From the NCBI GenBank assembly GCA_005882155.1, contig VBCQ01000274.1:1-9725 (forward strand): 9,725 nt of DNA. The letters are read 5' to 3'. The notes beneath the pieces were generated by a model, which was not told the DNA's origin, did no database searches, and saw only the letters and a program-made list of their open reading frames with translations. The translations under genes were made by a program, and so were the position numbers. Position 1 is the first letter of the stretch, and every line of letters starts with the position of its first letter. This document shows, in pieces, positions 7,024 to 9,725 of this stretch. The stretch comes from Betaproteobacteria bacterium. GTDB lineage: Bacteria; Pseudomonadota; Gammaproteobacteria; Burkholderiales; Burkholderiaceae_C.

Positions 7024-9005
7024 TTCCCGAGCTGGGCCAGATCGCGTTGCTGCTCGCGCTTGCAGTCGCCTGCATTCAAGGCACGCTGCCGCTCGTCGGC
7101 GCGGCGCGCGGTCGCGCCGACTGGATGGCGCTCGCACGGCCCGCCGCGCAGACGCACTTCGTTCTCGTCGCCGTTGCGTTCATCTGCCTCACGAGCGCGT
7201 TCGTTCGCAACGATTTCTCGGTCGTCTACGTCGCGACCAATTCCAACAGTGCGTTGCCGCTCGCGTACCGCGTCGCTGGCGTGTGGGGCGGCCACGAAGG
7301 CTCGCTGCTGTTGTGGCTGATGATGCTGAGCGTCTGGATGCTCGCCGTCGCGCAGTTCAGCCGCTACTTGCCGCAGGCGGTGCTCGCGCGAATCCTCGCG
7401 GTGATGGGGCTCGTCAGCGTCGGCTTTCTGCTGTTCATGCTGACGACGTCGAACCCCTTCGATCGATTGTTCCCGGTGCCGCCCGATGGCAACGATCTGA
7501 ATCCGCTGCTGCAGGACCCCGGCATGGTCGTGCATCCGCCGATGCTCTACATGGGCTACGTCGGCTTCTCGGTCGCGTTCGCGTTCGCTGTCGCCGCATT
7601 GATCGGCGGCAATCTCGACGCGACCTGGGCCCGCTGGACGCGGCCGTGGACGACGGCAGCGTGGGCCTTCCTGACGGTGGGCATCATGCTCGGCAGCATG
7701 TGGGCCTACTACGTGCTCGGCTGGGGCGGCTGGTGGTTCTGGGATCCGGTCGAGAACGCGTCGTTCATGCCGTGGCTGGCCGGCACGGCGCTGATCCATT
7801 CGCTCGCGGTCACCGAGAAGCGCGGTGCCTTCAAGTCATGGACGGTGCTGCTCGCGATTGTCGCGTTCTCGTTGTCGCTGCTCGGCACCTTCCTCGTTCG
7901 CTCCGGCGTGCTGTCGTCGGTACATGCGTTCGCGACCGATCCGCGCCGCGGTCTTTTCATCCTCGCGTTTCTCGCGGTGGTGATCGGCGGCTCGCTGGTT
8001 CTGTACGCGTGGCGCGCACCGAAAGTCGGCCTCGGCTCGCGCTTCGGCCTGCTGTCGCGCGAGACGCTGCTGCTCGCCAACAACGTGCTCTTCGTCGTCG
8101 CGATGCTGTCGGTGCTGCTCGGCACGCTGTACCCGCTGCTGCTCGACGCGCTCGGCATGGGCAAGATCTCGGTCGGCCCGCCGTACTTCGATACCGTGTT
8201 CCTGCCGCTGATGGTGCCGGTCGTCTTTCTGCTCGGAATCGGCCCGCTCGCGCGCTGGAAGAACGCCGAGCTGCCGGACCTGGCCAAGCGCTTGCGCTGG
8301 GCCGCGGTCGCTGCCGTTGTCGTCGCGCTCGCGACCGGATGGATCGCCGGCCGAATCACCTTCGGTGCAACGCTCGGCTTCTTGATGGCGTTCTGGATCG
8401 TCGCCGCCGTCGCGACCGACTTGTGGGAGCGCGTGCGCCCGGCCGGCGCGATGCGCACGAGCGTCGTCGCGCGGCTGCGTCTGCTGCCGCGCGCGACGGT
8501 GGGCATGATGCTCGCTCACCTCGGCGTGGCCGCGTTCGCGTTCGGCGTCAGCATGGTGCGCACCTACGAGATCGAGCGTGACGTGAAGATGGCGGTCGGC
8601 GACAGCACCGAGCTCGCCGGCTACGTCTTCAGCTTCGGCGGCATGAGCGAAGTCGTCGGGCCGAACTACGACGCAGTGCAGGCGCGCGTCGACGTGACGC
8701 GCAACGGCAGCCCGGTGGTCACGATGCGGCCCGAGAAGCGCATCTACCGCGTGCAGCGCAACCCGATGACCGAGGCCGCGATCGATCCGGGGCCGACACG
8801 CGACCTCTATGTCTCGCTCGGCGAGCCGGTCGATGAAGGACGGGCATGGATCGTGCGCGTGTACTTCAAGCCCTTTGTCGACTGGATCTGGGGCGGCTGC
8901 CTGCTGATGGCGCTCGGCGGCGCGCTCGCGGCCAGCGACCGGCGCTATCGCGCGAAGCAAAGGCAGGAGCGCGAGGCCGGCAGCACGGCAGGAGCGACGG
9001 CATGA
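7020..9005 (+). CDS. ccmF: CcmF, cytochrome c haem lyase core subunit
   Basis: CcmF receives haem from holo-CcmE and attaches it to CxxCH motifs of apocytochromes, together with CcmH. The 661-residue product, normal for the family, is a polytopic inner membrane protein. It has the WWD segment WGGWWFWDPVEN (235-246). H172 in VVHPPMLY, H260 in ALIHSLAV, H302 in SSVHAFATD and H500 in LAHLGVAAF match in order and spacing the four histidines of E. coli CcmF. Other family blocks are GVWGGHEGSLLLW (87-99) and FLVRSGVLSSVH (291-302). A large periplasmic segment lies between about 515 and 615, followed by a last helix. ATGA overlaps join it to ccmE and ccmG. No frameshift or missing block was seen. 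Confidence 0.98.
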   Translation: MIPELGQIALLLALAVACIQGTLPLVGAARGRADWMALARPAAQTHFVLVAVAFICLTSAFVRNDFSVVYVATNSNSALPLAYRVAGVWGGHEGSLLLWLMMLSVWMLAVAQFSRYLPQAVLARILAVMGLVSVGFLLFMLTTSNPFDRLFPVPPDGNDLNPLLQDPGMVVHPPMLYMGYVGFSVAFAFAVAALIGGNLDATWARWTRPWTTAAWAFLTVGIMLGSMWAYYVLGWGGWWFWDPVENASFMPWLAGTALIHSLAVTEKRGAFKSWTVLLAIVAFSLSLLGTFLVRSGVLSSVHAFATDPRRGLFILAFLAVVIGGSLVLYAWRAPKVGLGSRFGLLSRETLLLANNVLFVVAMLSVLLGTLYPLLLDALGMGKISVGPPYFDTVFLPLMVPVVFLLGIGPLARWKNAELPDLAKRLRWAAVAAVVVALATGWIAGRITFGATLGFLMAFWIVAAVATDLWERVRPAGAMRTSVVARLRLLPRATVGMMLAHLGVAAFAFGVSMVRTYEIERDVKMAVGDSTELAGYVFSFGGMSEVVGPNYDAVQARVDVTRNGSPVVTMRPEKRIYRVQRNPMTEAAIDPGPTRDLYVSLGEPVDEGRAWIVRVYFKPFVDWIWGGCLLMALGGALAASDRRYRAKQRQEREAGSTAGATA

Positions 9006-9532
9006 AGAGCCTGCGCTTCATCGTTCCGCTCGCGCTGTTCGGCATCCTCGTGTTCTTTCTGTGGCGCGGGCTGCGGCTCGATCCGCACGAGGTCCCGTCG
9101 CCGCTGATCGACAAGCCGGCACCGCGCTTTGCGCTGGCGCGGCTCGACGATGCCGGCGCGAAGATCGGCCGCGACGACATGCTCGGCAAGGTCTGGTTGC
9201 TCAACGTCTGGGCCTCATGGTGCGTCGCCTGCCGCGAAGAGCACGCGACGCTGCTCGCCTTCGCACAGACGCGCGCGGTGCCGATCATCGGCTTGAACTA
9301 CAAGGACACGCGCGCCGACGGCCTCGCGTGGCTGAACCAATTCGGCAACCCGTACACCGCATCGGCGTTCGATGCGAACGGCCGCGTCGGCATCGACTTC
9401 GGCGTCTACGGCGTCCCCGAGACCTTCGTCATCGACAAGCAAGGCGTGATCCGCTTCAAGCAGATCGGGCCGTTGACGCCCGAGGCAATCGAAACGCGCA
9501 TTCAACCGCTGCTGAGAAAGCTCAATGGCTAG
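9002..9532 (+). CDS. ccmG: CcmG/DsbE, membrane-anchored thioredoxin-like reductant for apocytochrome c
   Basis: CcmG passes electrons, normally from DsbD or CcdA, to CcmH and apocytochrome so that CxxCH thiols are reduced for haem ligation. The 176-residue product has an N-terminal membrane anchor (about 5-21) and a periplasmic thioredoxin fold. The active site is WASWCVACREEH (70-81) with C74 and C77, more often WCPTC or WCVTC in this family. The cis-proline loop is VYGVPETFVID (135-145), and the conserved GLNYKD (97-102) is present. The ATG at 9002 overlaps the ccmF stop. The end overlaps ccmH by eight bases. Confidence 0.96.
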   Translation: MKSLRFIVPLALFGILVFFLWRGLRLDPHEVPSPLIDKPAPRFALARLDDAGAKIGRDDMLGKVWLLNVWASWCVACREEHATLLAFAQTRAVPIIGLNYKDTRADGLAWLNQFGNPYTASAFDANGRVGIDFGVYGVPETFVIDKQGVIRFKQIGPLTPEAIETRIQPLLRKLNG

Positions 9533-9725
9533 GCTGATCGCGTGCTTGCTGTTGTGCGTCTCGCTGTGCGGCGCGTGGGCGAAAGATGCGCCGCCGGCTG
9601 CGGCCGACCCGGTGCTCGAAGCGCGCATGCTGCGCATCGCCAACGAGCTGCGTTGCCTCGTTTGCCAGAACCAGACGATTGCCGATTCGCACGCCGACCT
9701 CGCGGTCGACCTGCGCGAGCAGTTG
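9525..9725 (+). CDS. ccmH: CcmH, partial at the window edge
   Basis: Only the first 67 codons are present. They encode a signal sequence, MARLIACLLLCVSLCGAWA, then the mature start of CcmH with the redox motif LRCLVCQNQT (C44 and C47) and the following SHADLAVDLREQL. In the family these cysteines reduce or bind apocytochrome thiols, working with CcmG and CcmF. The ATG lies inside the end of ccmG (8-bp overlap), consistent with coupling. Whether a CcmI-like TPR domain is fused, or a separate ccmI follows, cannot be told from this window. Confidence 0.95.
   Translation, partial: MARLIACLLLCVSLCGAWAKDAPPAAADPVLEARMLRIANELRCLVCQNQTIADSHADLAVDLREQL

Overview
The window is GC-rich DNA with strongly GC-biased third codon positions. 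Gene content and sequence style suggest a betaproteobacterium, probably Burkholderiales; this is inferred from resemblance, not from a marker gene. It holds two divergent gene groups separated by a gap of about 420 bp.

Minus strand (1-3849): an ApbE-type FAD:protein FMN transferase gene (3849 down to 2848) is followed by a large gene for a c-type cytochrome lipoprotein related to the hydrazine synthase alpha subunit (HzsA-like), starting at 2738 and running off the left edge. The cytochrome gene has two lesions. One is an in-frame 63-bp tandem duplication near the N-terminus. The other is a net -1 frameshift near 196-206, after which the family-like C-terminus, with the start of a third haem site, continues in another frame. 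A strong hairpin (2765-2816) lies between the two genes.

Gap (3850-4272): no convincing gene. It must hold the divergent promoters. It contains a small hairpin, a 39-codon CPHCG frame of doubtful status, and a composite inverted repeat (4093-4191) of a dispersed, REP-like type.

Plus strand (about 4273-9725): a System I cytochrome c maturation operon in the order ccmA-ccmB-ccmC-ccmD-ccmE-ccmF-ccmG-ccmH, with ccmH cut by the right edge. From ccmC to ccmH successive genes overlap by 4 or 8 bp, implying translational coupling. CcmABCD transport and load haem onto CcmE, CcmE carries it, CcmF with CcmH ligates it, and CcmG with CcmH keeps the apocytochrome CxxCH thiols reduced. The ccmA-ccmB junction holds a 20-codon frame whose start overlaps the ccmA stop and whose stop overlaps the ccmB start.

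The two groups fit together loosely: the divergent cytochrome has CxxCH sites and would be a substrate of the Ccm machinery. Nothing in the sequence proves co-regulation. I see no clearly new defence, mobile or RNA system. The features most worth a second look are the damaged HzsA-like gene and the three intergenic structures.
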